A DNA stretch of 64,000 nt from Ornithinibacillus massiliensis. Lineage in GTDB: Bacteria; Bacillota; Bacilli; Bacillales; Amphibacillaceae. Each line of letters begins with the position of its first letter. Position 1 is the stretch's first letter. The translations under genes were made by a program, and so were the position numbers. Positions 24,556-34,128 of the stretch are shown piece by piece. Location: positions 167,223 to 231,222 of the forward strand of contig NZ_JAGXBY010000006.1 of NCBI RefSeq assembly GCF_018310345.1, read 5' to 3'. Under the pieces are notes generated by a model. It had not been told where the DNA came from and searched no databases. It worked only from the letters and a program-made list of their open reading frames with translations.

Positions 24556-24783
24556 ATGCTAGTACTAACACGGAAGCGAAATGAAGCGATTCAAATTGGT
24601 GATAATATAGAGATTACAGTGTTAGCAATTGAAGGGGATCAAATTAAGCTTGGCGTTACTGCTCCGAAATCTGTAGAAATACATCGCAAGGAGATTTATA
24701 TAGAAATACAGAATCAGAATAATGAAGCAGCCAATGTATCAACGGATTTGCTCAATCTACTAAGTAAGAAAAATGATTCATAA
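24556..24783 (+). CDS. csrA: Carbon storage regulator CsrA
   Basis: A 75-residue homodimeric RNA-binding protein ([22 protein letters not shown], then [20 protein letters not shown]) that binds GGA motifs and, in B. subtilis, blocks hag translation. The ATG is seven bases after AAAGGGG at the fliW end. Its usual target hag is not the next gene here, so the flagellin gene it regulates must lie elsewhere. Confidence 0.95.
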   Translation: MLVLTRKRNEAIQIGDNIEITVLAIEGDQIKLGVTAPKSVEIHRKEIYIEIQNQNNEAANVSTDLLNLLSKKNDS

Positions 24784-24791
24784 TCTATTGC

Positions 24792-24819
24792 TAAACATTT
24801 ATTCTATTTAAACCGATAT
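24792..24819 (+). promoter_or_regulatory. SigD-type promoter between csrA and flaG
   Basis: TAAA (24792-24795), 16 bases, then ACCGATAT (24812-24819): a near-consensus SigD promoter (TAAA-N15-GCCGATAT). It sits where hag would normally be and now reads into flaG. Confidence 0.65.
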
Positions 24820-24850
24820 AAGAAGAAATATTTGTAAGGAGTTGCAGAGG

Positions 24851-25198
24851 ATGCGAGTAGAATCTGTATCAGTTGGAACAAAATCCTTGCAAAGCAGTGA
24901 AAACAACCATAGAAAACTAGCAGAATCTAATACTGTTGTGCAAGAACTAAATGTAAAAATGAAACCAGAACCCACTAAGAAACAGATAGAAACAGCAGTG
25001 GAAAAATTAAATGATTTTGTTGAACCATTAAAAACTAGTCTCAAGTTTCAATTCCATGAAGAATTGAATGAATATTATGTTACCGTTGTTGATCCAAACA
25101 CAGATGAAGTGATCAAAGAAATTCCACCTAAAAAGATATTGGATATGTATGCAGCAATGGGAGAGTATATGGGTTTTTTAATTGATAAGAAGATATAA
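24851..25198 (+). CDS. flaG: FlaG-like flagellar protein
   Basis: A 115-residue protein. The C-terminal region, LKFQFHEELNEYYVTVVDP then VIKEIPPKKILDMYAAMGEYMG, is the FlaG domain (YvyC in B. subtilis), linked with filament length control in other bacteria. The N-terminus is disordered. The ATG at 24851 has AAGGAG nine bases upstream; the longer frame starts inside that site. It opens the fliD-fliS-fliT cluster. Confidence 0.92.
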   Translation: MRVESVSVGTKSLQSSENNHRKLAESNTVVQELNVKMKPEPTKKQIETAVEKLNDFVEPLKTSLKFQFHEELNEYYVTVVDPNTDEVIKEIPPKKILDMYAAMGEYMGFLIDKKI

Positions 25199-25213
25199 AA
25201 GGGGTGAAACGCA

Positions 25214-26746
25214 ATGAATAATATGCGTATTGGTGGTTTAGCATCAGGGATAAATACGGATGATATTATACAAAAAATGATGTCGGCAGAGAGAATGCCA
25301 TTAGATAAAATGCAGCAGGACCGAACATTGTTAGAATGGCAACGTGATGGGTATCGTGAAATCTATCAAAAGCTTTACCAAATGGATCAATTGATCTTTG
25401 ATATGAAATTAAGTAGTACATATAAATCAAAAGCAGTAAGTTCTTCTAATAGTGGTGTGGTAACCGCTACGGCTACATCCGGTACGATGGAAGGGTCATA
25501 TAATATTACAGTGTCGCAATTGGCTTCTAGTGCTATTAATAGAAGTACAAGTAGCATTGTGAAAGCTGGTGAAACGTTTGATCCATCTAAGCCACTTGGA
25601 GAACAAGTGGATAAGCTTGCTAGCACAATTGAATTTGGTAAAGATTTTTCATTTTTTACATTTGATGAGAATGGTAACGAGATTCCGCATACTTTTTCGA
25701 TTTCAGAAACCGACTCATTAAATGACGTTTTGAAACGTATAACGAATGATGATAACAATGTGAGAGCGTTCTACGATGCCACCGCTAAACAAGTCATTCT
25801 GGAAACAACCCGAACTGGAAACTACAATAATCAGGGGCCTGAAATCGTATTTGATAGTGGATCAAACTCATTTTTTTCTACTACACTAGGAATCAATGTT
25901 GAGAATGAACAAGGTGGTACAGATGCTAAGTTTACCTATAATGGACTTGATTTTGAATCAAAAGATAATTCCTATGAATTTAATGGTTTAACGTTAACAT
26001 TAAAAGGTGTTTCAAAAGAAGGGGAAAGTACTTCTCTTACGGTAGAAAATGACATCGATGCGGCTTTCGACTCTATCATGAATTTTGTCGACAAGTATAA
26101 TGAAATTGTAGATTTAATAAACAAATCGCAAACAGAAGAACGTTTTCGTGATTACAAGCCGCTGACAGAAGCTCAAAAGGCAGAAATGGATGATCGGCAA
26201 ATCGAGCTTTGGGAGGAAAAGGCTAAGAGTGGTATTCTTCGTGGGGACTCTATCTTAACCTCAGGCTTACATTCTATGAGACAGACTTGGTATACTAATG
26301 TTCAAACAGGTGGAGAAATTACATCATTAACGCAAATCGGTATATCAACAACAGCGGACTATATGAATGGTGGAAAGCTTCAAGTTAATGAAGAAGAATT
26401 GAAGAAAGCTTTACGAGAAGACCCAGATGGTGTATTTAAGTTATTTTCAAATTCTACTTCTTCTAAGGATGACCCTAGTCGTGGCTTAATTAACCGATTA
26501 GAAGACTCTATTGAGTCGACGATGAAGCGTGTTGAAGAACGGGCAGGTAAAACAACAAGCACATTAGAAAACTACTCCCTAGGAAAACGAATTAAGGATT
26601 TAAATACAAGAATATCTGATTTTGAGAAACGTCTCGTGTCGATTGAGAGTCGTTATTGGAGACAATTCAGCGCTATGGAACAAGCAATTGCTCGATTGAA
26701 TAATCAATCAATGCAACTGTTATCTCAATTCGGCGGTGGAATGTGA
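25214..26746 (+). CDS. fliD: Flagellar filament cap FliD
   Basis: A 510-residue cap protein (hook-associated protein 2) that folds flagellin onto the growing tip. N-terminal signature: GLASGINTDDIIQKMMSAER. The middle carries IGISTTADYMNGGKLQVN, and the C-terminus ISDFEKRLVSIESRYWRQF and QAIARLNNQSMQLLSQF forms the helical leg domain. AAAGGGGTGA precedes the ATG; fliS follows after 29 bp. Confidence 0.96.
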   Translation: MNNMRIGGLASGINTDDIIQKMMSAERMPLDKMQQDRTLLEWQRDGYREIYQKLYQMDQLIFDMKLSSTYKSKAVSSSNSGVVTATATSGTMEGSYNITVSQLASSAINRSTSSIVKAGETFDPSKPLGEQVDKLASTIEFGKDFSFFTFDENGNEIPHTFSISETDSLNDVLKRITNDDNNVRAFYDATAKQVILETTRTGNYNNQGPEIVFDSGSNSFFSTTLGINVENEQGGTDAKFTYNGLDFESKDNSYEFNGLTLTLKGVSKEGESTSLTVENDIDAAFDSIMNFVDKYNEIVDLINKSQTEERFRDYKPLTEAQKAEMDDRQIELWEEKAKSGILRGDSILTSGLHSMRQTWYTNVQTGGEITSLTQIGISTTADYMNGGKLQVNEEELKKALREDPDGVFKLFSNSTSSKDDPSRGLINRLEDSIESTMKRVEERAGKTTSTLENYSLGKRIKDLNTRISDFEKRLVSIESRYWRQFSAMEQAIARLNNQSMQLLSQFGGGM

Positions 26747-26775
26747 TCAAATTCTAATAAAAGGAGTTCTACCTT

Positions 26776-27177
26776 ATGGCTTTAAATAAACCATATCAAG
26801 CATATCAGAATAATGCTGTTAATACTGCCTCGGGCGGTGAATTAACGCTTATGCTTTATAATGGCTGCCTTAAATTTATTAAACAAGCAACGAAGGATAT
26901 ACAAGCTAATAATATAGAAGCAAAAAATACAAATATTCAAAAGGCGCAAAGAATCATTCAAGAACTAATGGTAACTCTTGATCAAGAAGTGGAAATCTCT
27001 CAACAAATAATGCCTTTATATGACTACATCCATCATCGCCTTATGGAGGCAAATTTAAAAAATGATGTTAGTATTTTGCAAGAAGTAGAAGGATTTGTGG
27101 TTGATTTTAGAGATACTTGGAAACAGGTCATCTTAAAAACTAGACAAAAACAACATGCACAAGGTGAACATGTATAA
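26776..27177 (+). CDS. fliS: Flagellin export chaperone FliS
   Basis: A 133-residue helical chaperone that holds flagellin before export. Characteristic motifs are YQNNAVNTASGGELTLMLYNG and LMVTLDQEVEISQQIMPLYDY. Its TAA shares its last base with the ATG of the following gene, which implies coupled translation. Its presence shows that a flagellin is made although hag is not in this cluster. Confidence 0.95.
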   Translation: MALNKPYQAYQNNAVNTASGGELTLMLYNGCLKFIKQATKDIQANNIEAKNTNIQKAQRIIQELMVTLDQEVEISQQIMPLYDYIHHRLMEANLKNDVSILQEVEGFVVDFRDTWKQVILKTRQKQHAQGEHV

Positions 27178-27530
27178 TGAATCGCGTACAACCGATCTAC
27201 GAAATTACAGTTAAAATGCAGCAGCTACTAGCTAACGACGTAACCTCCAATGATAGAGAGGCTATCATTGAGGGGATAAACAGCCTCCTTTTACAAAGAG
27301 GAAGTTATATGGAGGAAGCGAAAGAGCCTTTTACGAAAGAGGAGCTGGAAATGGGAAAGAAGCTTCTGCCTTTGAATAAGGAAGTTCAAGAAAAGATGGA
27401 TCTTTTATTCCAAGGATTGAAGGTGGAAATGAAACAAGTGAAGAAACAAAAGAATTCAAATCGCCAATATACCAATCCATATGATAAGGTACAAACGATG
27501 GATGGCATGTTTATGGATAAGCGCAAATAA
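27177..27530 (+). CDS. fliT: FliT-like flagellar chaperone
   Basis: A 117-residue helical protein overlapping fliS by one base. Weakly conserved, but the size, charged C-terminal tail (VKKQKNSNRQY) and position after fliS match FliT, the chaperone of FliD. There is no other evident domain. A terminator follows. Confidence 0.85.
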   Translation: MNRVQPIYEITVKMQQLLANDVTSNDREAIIEGINSLLLQRGSYMEEAKEPFTKEELEMGKKLLPLNKEVQEKMDLLFQGLKVEMKQVKKQKNSNRQYTNPYDKVQTMDGMFMDKRK

Positions 27531-27534
27531 TAGA

Positions 27535-27572
27535 TTAGCTTCCGGATTTTATTCTGGAAGCTATTTTTTTAA
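27535..27572 (+). terminator. Terminator of the fliDST operon
   Basis: TAGCTTCC and GGAAGCTA pair around a loop with TTTTATT, followed by seven T residues. Confidence 0.85.
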
Positions 27573-27663
27573 TTAACTGTAAATCTAGTGTAAACCGCAT
27601 GAGACTAGGTCTTTAAAGGGGATTATCCATATATGAAACTGCTAGGTTTACAAAAAAGGACAT

Positions 27664-27688
27664 GTTTAGGCAGGAATTTTAAGGGAAA
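27664..27688 (+). promoter_or_regulatory. SigB-type promoter for hpf
   Basis: GTTTAG (27664-27669), a 13-base spacer, then GGGAAA (27683-27688) fits the general-stress SigB consensus. B. subtilis yvyD (hpf) is under SigB and SigH control, so the assignment is plausible. Confidence 0.5.
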
Positions 27689-27731
27689 GTATAGTATACT
27701 ATATACAAAGGTATAAAAGGAGTGACACTTT

Positions 27732-28280
27732 ATGAAATTCAACATTCGCGGTGAGAATCTTACGGTAACCGAAGCAATTCGAGAGTACGTAGAAAAGAAG
27801 ATTGGTAAGCTTGAAAAGTATTTTGAGAGCCCCTTAACATCAGATGTACATGTGAATTTAAGTGTCTACAACAACAAACAGCGTATTGAGGTTACAATTC
27901 CAATGACTAGTTTATTATTAAGAGCTGAAGTAGAGCATCTTGATCTATACGCTGCAATTGATTTAGTGGTTGATAAGTTAGAAAGACAAATTCGTAAATA
28001 TAAAACAAAAGTAAATCGTAAATTCCGTCAAAATGGCGCTCCGAAGTTTGTAGCGACTAATTTGGCTGAAAAGTTAGACGAAGTAGAAGACTCCGATGAA
28101 ATTGAAATTGTAAAAACAAAACGATTTGATTTAAAACCAATGGATTCTGAAGAAGCGGTATTACAAATGGATATGTTAGGACACGCATTCTATGTGTTCC
28201 AGAATGCTGTAACAGGTGATACTAACGTGGTGTACCGTCGTAAAGATGGCAAGTATGGTTTAATCGAACCAAATCATTAA
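27732..28280 (+). CDS. hpf: Long-form ribosome hibernation promoting factor
   Basis: A 182-residue protein that dimerises 70S ribosomes into inactive 100S particles in stationary phase or stress. The N-terminal S30AE domain runs from KFNIRGENLTVTEAIREYV to about residue 100. After a linker, the C-terminal dimerisation domain shows KTKRFDLKPMDSEEAVLQM, GHAFYVFQNA and VYRRKDGKYGLIEP. The long form is typical of Gram-positives. GGAGTGA precedes the ATG. Confidence 0.96.
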   Translation: MKFNIRGENLTVTEAIREYVEKKIGKLEKYFESPLTSDVHVNLSVYNNKQRIEVTIPMTSLLLRAEVEHLDLYAAIDLVVDKLERQIRKYKTKVNRKFRQNGAPKFVATNLAEKLDEVEDSDEIEIVKTKRFDLKPMDSEEAVLQMDMLGHAFYVFQNAVTGDTNVVYRRKDGKYGLIEPNH

Positions 28281-28296
28281 TATAAATAATCCCTAC

Positions 28297-28332
28297 AGGC
28301 GATCCCTTCAGTGGGTCGCCTTTTATCTTTTT
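28297..28332 (+). terminator. hpf terminator
   Basis: GGCGATCCC and GGGTCGCC form a GC-rich stem followed by TTTTATCTTTTTT. Confidence 0.85.
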
Positions 28333-28542
28333 TAGAGGGATGGTGCTAACCCATAGGTATGTAGTTGGCATATGCAATTAAGTAGTGTTATTATTTATTA
28401 TATATAATAAATAAAAATTATAGTAGATGAAGGAATAAAATGAATGGTGAACCTATTATCATATTTTTATGATAAAAGGTAAATAGTGTTGTTGAATGTG
28501 TAACACACGTCTGGTTCACTATGAGGATTGAGGAGCGTAACG

Positions 28543-31056
28543 ATGGCAGGTTTTCTAAAAAAAATATTTGATGGGAATAAAAAACAATTAAATCGAATCC
28601 AACGTATTGTTGATCAAATTGAATCATTGGAACCTGATATTGAGAAATTATCAGATAGTGCTTTACAACAGAAGACAGAGGAATTTAAATCACGCTATGC
28701 CAATGGAGAAAGCTTAGATGACTTATTGGTTGAAGCGTATGCTGTAGTTCGTGAAGCATCAAAACGTGTTCTTAACATGCGTCCATTCCCTGTTCAGTTA
28801 ATGGGAGCAATTGTATTGCATGAAGGGAATATCGCAGAGATGAAAACAGGGGAAGGTAAGACACTAGCTTCCACTATGCCAGCATATTTGAATGCTATCT
28901 CTGGCAAAGGTGTTCATGTCATTACCGTGAACGATTATTTGGCAGATCGTGACTCGAAGCAAATGGGGCAATTATTTGAATTCTTAGGATTAACAGTGGG
29001 ATTGAATACAAATGGTTTATCCAAAGAAGAAAAGCGAGAAGCGTATTTAGCCGACATTACTTATGGTACGAATAACGAATTTGGCTTTGATTACTTAAGA
29101 GATAATATGGTTCTGTATAAGGAGCAAATGGTTCAACGTCCTTTAAATTTCGCAATTATTGATGAGGTCGATTCGATTTTAATTGATGAAGCAAGAACAC
29201 CATTAATTATTTCCGGATCTGCTCAAAAGTCAGCATCCTTATACACACAAGCAAATGCATTTGTTGCCACCTTAAAGCGTGATGAGGATTATACGTACGA
29301 TGAGAAAACAAAAGGAACACAGCTTACGGAAGAAGGAATTAATAAAGCGGAAAGCTACTTCCATGTGGAGAATCTATTTGATTTAAATCATGTAACTTTA
29401 ACACATCACATTGGACAGGCATTACGTGCACATGTTGCGATGCATCGGGATACAGATTATGTAGTAGAAGATGGCGAAGTAGTAATAGTAGACCAATTTA
29501 CTGGACGTCTTATGAAGGGCCGTCGTTATAGTGATGGATTGCACCAAGCGATTGAGGCGAAGGAAGGCTTAAAGATACAGAATGAAAGTATGACTTTAGC
29601 GTCCATCACCTTCCAGAACTATTTCCGCATGTATAATAAGCTTGCTGGTATGACAGGTACTGCTAAAACAGAGGAAGAAGAATTCCGTAGCATCTATAAC
29701 ATGTATGTGGTTGAAATTCCTACTAATAAACCAATCGCTCGTACTGATCACCCGGATAAGATTTACAAGACGGTCAATGGTAAATTTAAAGCTGTTGTCG
29801 AGGATATTAAAGAGCGTCATAAAGCTGGACAACCAGTACTAGTTGGTACAGTAGCGGTTGAAACGTCTGAGTTAATTTCTCAGTATTTGAAAAAAGCTGG
29901 TGTTAAACACAATGTTTTAAACGCGAAAAACCATTTCCGTGAAGCAGAAATCATCGAACAAGCTGGACAAAAGGGTGCCGTTACAATTGCAACGAACATG
30001 GCCGGCCGTGGTACAGATATTAAGCTTGGTGAGGGTGTATTAGAGCTTGGCGGATTAGCTGTAATAGGAACAGAGCGCCATGAATCAAGACGTATTGATA
30101 ACCAGTTACGTGGACGTTCTGGTCGTCAAGGAGACCCTGGTATGTCGCAGTTCTATCTATCGATGGAAGATGAATTGATGCGCCGATTTGGATCAGATAA
30201 TCTAAGAAATATGATGGATAAGATGGGGATGGATGATGATCAACCTATTGTGAATAAATTCGTATCACGAGCTGTCGAATCCGCACAAAAACGTGTAGAA
30301 GGTAATAACTATGATGCACGTAAGAATGTTTTATCATATGATGATGTATTAAGGGAACAGCGTGAGATTATTTACAAACAACGTTTTGAAGTTATCGATG
30401 CGAAGGGTAATGAATTACGTACCATTATTGAGAATATGATAAGTTCTTCATTAGAACGTGTTGTTAATACTCATACACAAGATGATGAAGAAGATAAATG
30501 GGATTTACAAGCTATTGTTGAGTACGTACAGGGTAACTTGTTAGAACAGGATTCCTTATCCGTAGACGATCTGAAAGGGCTAGAAACAGAAGAAATTCAT
30601 GCATTAATTATGGATAAAGTTCGCGCCCGTTATGATCAGAAAGAAGAAGAGCTTGATGAAGAACAGATGCGTGAATTTGAAAAAGTTATTCTTTTAAGAA
30701 CAGTAGATACGAAGTGGATGGACCACATTGACCAAATGGATCAGCTTCGTCAAGGTATTCATTTACGTGCATACGGTCAGAATGATCCATTACGTGAATA
30801 TCAATTAGAAGGATTTGCCATGTTTGAGGCAATGGTAGAAAGTATCGAGGATGAAGTTGCCCGTTATATTATGAAAGCTGAAATACGAGATAACCTAAAG
30901 CGACAAGCAGTAGTGAAAAACACCCAAGCAGTATCAGGCGGCGGTGAAGAAAAGAAAAAAGTCCGCAAACCATATGTGAAAAAAGAAACGGTAGGCAGAA
31001 ACGATCCATGTCCATGCGGCAGTGGTAAAAAATATAAAAACTGCCACGGAAAATAA
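28543..31056 (+). CDS. secA: Preprotein translocase ATPase SecA
   Basis: An 837-residue motor that drives secretory proteins through SecYEG. Visible in order: [11 protein letters not shown] (Walker A), [16 protein letters not shown] (Walker B), the preprotein-binding region, [10 protein letters not shown] and [10 protein letters not shown] of the second nucleotide-binding fold, the helical scaffold, and a C-terminal zinc-binding linker [17 protein letters not shown]. The ATG at 28543 has GAGGAG seven bases before it; the longer frame adds only five residues. Immediately downstream is prfB, as in B. subtilis. Confidence 0.97.
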   Translation: MAGFLKKIFDGNKKQLNRIQRIVDQIESLEPDIEKLSDSALQQKTEEFKSRYANGESLDDLLVEAYAVVREASKRVLNMRPFPVQLMGAIVLHEGNIAEMKTGEGKTLASTMPAYLNAISGKGVHVITVNDYLADRDSKQMGQLFEFLGLTVGLNTNGLSKEEKREAYLADITYGTNNEFGFDYLRDNMVLYKEQMVQRPLNFAIIDEVDSILIDEARTPLIISGSAQKSASLYTQANAFVATLKRDEDYTYDEKTKGTQLTEEGINKAESYFHVENLFDLNHVTLTHHIGQALRAHVAMHRDTDYVVEDGEVVIVDQFTGRLMKGRRYSDGLHQAIEAKEGLKIQNESMTLASITFQNYFRMYNKLAGMTGTAKTEEEEFRSIYNMYVVEIPTNKPIARTDHPDKIYKTVNGKFKAVVEDIKERHKAGQPVLVGTVAVETSELISQYLKKAGVKHNVLNAKNHFREAEIIEQAGQKGAVTIATNMAGRGTDIKLGEGVLELGGLAVIGTERHESRRIDNQLRGRSGRQGDPGMSQFYLSMEDELMRRFGSDNLRNMMDKMGMDDDQPIVNKFVSRAVESAQKRVEGNNYDARKNVLSYDDVLREQREIIYKQRFEVIDAKGNELRTIIENMISSSLERVVNTHTQDDEEDKWDLQAIVEYVQGNLLEQDSLSVDDLKGLETEEIHALIMDKVRARYDQKEEELDEEQMREFEKVILLRTVDTKWMDHIDQMDQLRQGIHLRAYGQNDPLREYQLEGFAMFEAMVESIEDEVARYIMKAEIRDNLKRQAVVKNTQAVSGGGEEKKKVRKPYVKKETVGRNDPCPCGSGKKYKNCHGK

Positions 31057-31066
31057 ACTATCTAAA

Positions 31067-31101
31067 GCGGTCTGACCCCAACCGGAGTCAGACCGTTTTG
31101 A
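31067..31101 (+). terminator. secA terminator
   Basis: CGGTCTGAC and GTCAGACCG form a stem around CCCAACCGGA, followed by TTTTGAGGG. prfB starts about 45 bp later. Confidence 0.8.
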
Positions 31102-31146
31102 GGGTATTAATTAATTGGATATAACAAATTTTTTAGAGGTGACATG

Positions 31147-32245
31147 ATGGAATTTAGTGAAATTAGAAACGAACTTGATCAAATCAATAACCGCATAGCG
31201 GAATTTAGGGGGTCTCTTTGACTTAGATGTCAAAAAGGCACGAATACAAGAATTAGAACATGACATGACCGCTCCTGGATTCTGGGATGACCAAAACGCA
31301 GCCCAAACAGTGATTAACGAGGCAAACGGTTTAAAGAACTTTGTAAATAGCTTCGAAGGGATAAACAATCGCTATGAAGACCTAGAAGTAACCTACGAAC
31401 TAGCAAAAGAAGAAAATGATGCTGAGTTATTAACGGAATTAGAAGAGGAACTTAGCTCCTTAAAAAAAGATATCAATGACTTCGAATTACAAATGTTATT
31501 AAGTGAGCCATATGATGCCAACAATGCAATCCTAGAACTGCATCCAGGTGCTGGGGGAACAGAATCACAGGACTGGGCAAGCATGCTACTCCGTATGTAT
31601 CAGCGTTGGGCGGAACAGCATAATTTTTCCGTTGAAACAATTGACTATCTTCCTGGTGAAGAGGCTGGGGTAAAAAGTGTTACCTTATTAATTAAGGGAC
31701 ATAATGCTTATGGTTACCTAAAGGCGGAAAAAGGGGTACATCGCCTAGTACGTATTTCACCATTTGATTCCTCCGGTCGTAGGCATACATCATTCGTATC
31801 ATGTGATGTAACACCAGAAATGAATGATGATGTAGACATTGAAATCCGTTCGGAAGATATTAAGGTGGATACGTATCGTGCAAGTGGTGCTGGAGGACAG
31901 CATATTAATACAACAGACTCTGCTGTACGTATTACCCATATTCCAACGAATACTATAGTTACTTGTCAAAATGAACGTTCACAAATTAAAAACCGTGAAG
32001 CAGCAATGAAAATGTTAAAATCAAAGCTTTACCAATTAGAAATTGAAAAGCAACAGCAGGAGTTAGCAGCAATTCGTGGAGAGCAAAAAGAGATTGGTTG
32101 GGGAAGTCAAATTCGCTCTTATGTATTCCATCCATATTCCATGGTGAAAGACCATCGTACAAATATGGAAACGGGTAATACACAGTCCGTTATGGATGGC
32201 GAAATCGATTTGTTTATTGATGCTTATTTACGTTCACAATTATAA
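31147..32245 (+). CDS. prfB: Peptide chain release factor 2 with programmed +1 frameshift
   Basis: RF2 recognises UGA and UAA stop codons. The first 24 codons end at an in-frame TGA (31219-31221) preceded by CTT and by the internal Shine-Dalgarno-like AGGGGG (31207-31212); ribosomes slip +1 at CTT-T to continue as [12 protein letters not shown]. This is the well-known autoregulatory site, not a mutation. The rest, 365 residues in total, contains [16 protein letters not shown], the catalytic GGQ in [15 protein letters not shown] and the tripeptide region [21 protein letters not shown] lies before the ATG pair at 31144/31147. Confidence 0.96.
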
Positions 32246-32407
32246 ATAGATTACATTATTAATTTCTTAAAATTGTCAAAAACTGGCGTGAAACTAGATG
32301 AATATTCATCTTTAGCCAAAATGTGGCAATTTTGTGGCTGGTATATTTAACTAGAAGGGATATACTAAATGATGTATAGATATTCCAATGATTGGGGGAT
32401 TTTTAAT

Positions 32408-32761
32408 ATGAAAAAATGGTTATTCGCAATATTATTTGGAACAGTATTCGTACTTGGTGCATGTGGTGGAGAAAATGAAGCAGATGATAATGGTGCAGTA
32501 AATGATTCAGGTCAAACGGATGGTGGTGAAGCTGTAGCCTCCGCAGAAGATATTTATCAAGCAAACTGTGCAGCTTGTCATGGTGCTAATCTTGCAGGTG
32601 GTGCTGGTGTTGATTTAACACAAATTGGCGCAGAATTTTCATCCGAAGAATTACAAGATATCATTGCTAACGGTACAAATGGTAGAATGCCTGGTTTTGC
32701 GAATAAGCTTTCAGATGAAGAAATTCAACATCTATCTGATTGGCTAGCAGAGAAGAAATAA
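32408..32761 (+). CDS. cccB: Membrane-anchored cytochrome c-551
   Basis: A 117-residue lipoprotein. The lipobox VLGAC at about residues 14-18 gives a diacylglycerol anchor; a short acidic linker follows, then a cytochrome c domain with the haem motif CAACH and the axial Met in RMPGF. It carries electrons outside the membrane, as CccB does in B. subtilis, where it also follows prfB. The ATG at 32408 with GGGGGA upstream is preferred over one 13 codons earlier. Confidence 0.93.
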   Translation: MKKWLFAILFGTVFVLGACGGENEADDNGAVNDSGQTDGGEAVASAEDIYQANCAACHGANLAGGAGVDLTQIGAEFSSEELQDIIANGTNGRMPGFANKLSDEEIQHLSDWLAEKK

Positions 32762-32779
32762 ATTGATAATGAAAATAGC

Positions 32780-32822
32780 AAAGCTTAAGCTGAATGATGA
32801 GATTCAGTTTAAGCTTTTTTTG
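32780..32822 (+). terminator. cccB terminator
   Basis: AAGCTTAAGCTGAAT and ATTCAGTTTAAGCTT form a long stem followed by a run of seven T residues. Confidence 0.9.
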
Positions 32823-32867
32823 TTGTTTAGAACGGCACTTTTACTGGGGGTGGTGATGGAGAGAGTA

Positions 32868-33243
32868 TCAGTGCCTTTTTCGTGAGGAAGAGGGTAATTA
32901 GGTAACAGAGGGACAATGTCAGTGCCCTTTTTCGCGACAGAGAGGGTAAAAAGGTAACAGAGAGATAAAGTCAGTGCCCTTTTTCGCGAGGGAGAGGGTA
33001 AAAAGGTAACAGAGGAATAGAGACAGTGCCCTTTATCGGGAGGAAGAAGGTAAAAAGGTAACAGAGAGATAAAGTCAGTGCCCTTTATCGGTGGGGTGAG
33101 AGTAAAAAGGTAACAGAGAGATAGAGTCAGTGCCCTTTCTCGGAATGAAGAGGGTAAAAAGGTAACAGAGGGATAGAGTCAGTGCCCTTTTTCGGAAGGA
33201 AGAGGGTAAAAAGGTAACAGAGAGGGGCTATCGGTGCTCTTTT
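32868..33243. repeat. 52-bp tandem repeat array
   Basis: About seven units with a constant 52-bp period. The core CAGTGCCC recurs at 32869, 32920, 32972, 33024, 33076, 33128 and 33180, with a degenerate last copy at 33232. Each unit runs roughly CAGTGCCCTTTTTCG, a variable GGAAGAGGG-like segment, then GTAAAAAGGTAACAGAG. The arms CCTTTTT and AAAAAGG could pair within a unit, but two units read CCTTTAT without a compensating change. All frames carry stops, and no unique spacers exist as in CRISPR. It fills most of the cccB-ftsE gap. Confidence 0.9.
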
Positions 33244-33441
33244 GGTTTTGATATCCTACTTTATACCTATAAAAAAGTATGTTTCTTGTCATAATCCTAC
33301 AATATTCCCAGATTTTTCACCTCTGAAATATAAATGTAATATTTTTTTGTCAAAAAAAGTTGTTGATTGATGTTATAATGTAAAAGAATCTTGTACAATA
33401 TAAGTCTTTTTGACTAACTATAATAATAAAGGTGATTATAA

Positions 33442-34128
33442 ATGATATTAATGAAGGATTTATATAAAACGTATGATAACGGTGTGACAGCTTTAAATGG
33501 AATTAATGTCGAAATTGATCAAGGTGAATTCGTATACATAGTCGGACCATCCGGCGCAGGGAAATCATCTTTTATTAAACTTATGTATCGTGAGATAAAA
33601 CCGACAAAGGGACAAATTTTTATAAACAATAAAGACGTCAGTGAAGTAAAAGAAAAGGAAGTACCACTACTCCGACGAAATATCGGTGTTATCTTCCAGG
33701 ATTTCCGCTTGCTTCCTAAATTATCAATCTATGAAAATGTTGCGTTTGCACTAGAGGTAATAGAGGAATCTCCTCGTAATATTCGAAAACGTGTAATGGA
33801 AGTATTGGATTTAGTAGGGTTAAAAAATAAAGCCCGCTTCTATCCGAGTGAATTATCTGGTGGAGAGCAGCAACGTGTTTCCATTGCTAGAGCAATTGTA
33901 AACCACCCCAAAATTGTTATTGCTGATGAACCGACTGGTAACTTAGATCCAGAAACATCATGGGAAATTATGCGAGTGTTCGAGCAAATTAATAATAGTG
34001 GGACAACCATTATCATGGCAACCCATAGTAAGGAAATCGTAAATACAATTAAAAAACGTGTTATTGCAATTGAAGATGGCGAAATTGTAAGAGACGAGCA
34101 ACGAGGTGAATACGGCTATGAAAGCTAG
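33442..34128 (+). CDS. ftsE: Cell-division ABC ATPase FtsE
   Basis: A 228-residue ATPase subunit of FtsEX, which gates peptidoglycan hydrolases. Motifs: Walker A VGPSGAGKSSF, Q-loop IFQDFRLLP, signature LSGGEQQRVSIARAI, Walker B IADEPTGNLDP and the H-loop MATHSK. GGTGATT is placed before the ATG, and a TATAAT about 70 bp upstream could be its -10. ftsX overlaps its last 11 bases. Confidence 0.97.
   Translation: MILMKDLYKTYDNGVTALNGINVEIDQGEFVYIVGPSGAGKSSFIKLMYREIKPTKGQIFINNKDVSEVKEKEVPLLRRNIGVIFQDFRLLPKLSIYENVAFALEVIEESPRNIRKRVMEVLDLVGLKNKARFYPSELSGGEQQRVSIARAIVNHPKIVIADEPTGNLDPETSWEIMRVFEQINNSGTTIIMATHSKEIVNTIKKRVIAIEDGEIVRDEQRGEYGYES

Noticed and set aside
24553..24556. GTG at 24553 as the csrA start
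   Set aside because: It overlaps the fliW stop, and the ATG three bases later has ideal spacing and gives the canonical MLVLTRK start.
31147..31221. prfB as a broken gene because of an in-frame TGA
   Set aside because: AGGGGG, CTT and TGA-C are the conserved programmed frameshift signal of RF2, and the downstream frame is intact.
32868..33243. CRISPR array
   Set aside because: The units are contiguous, near-identical copies with a fixed 52-bp period and no unique spacers, and no cas genes lie nearby.
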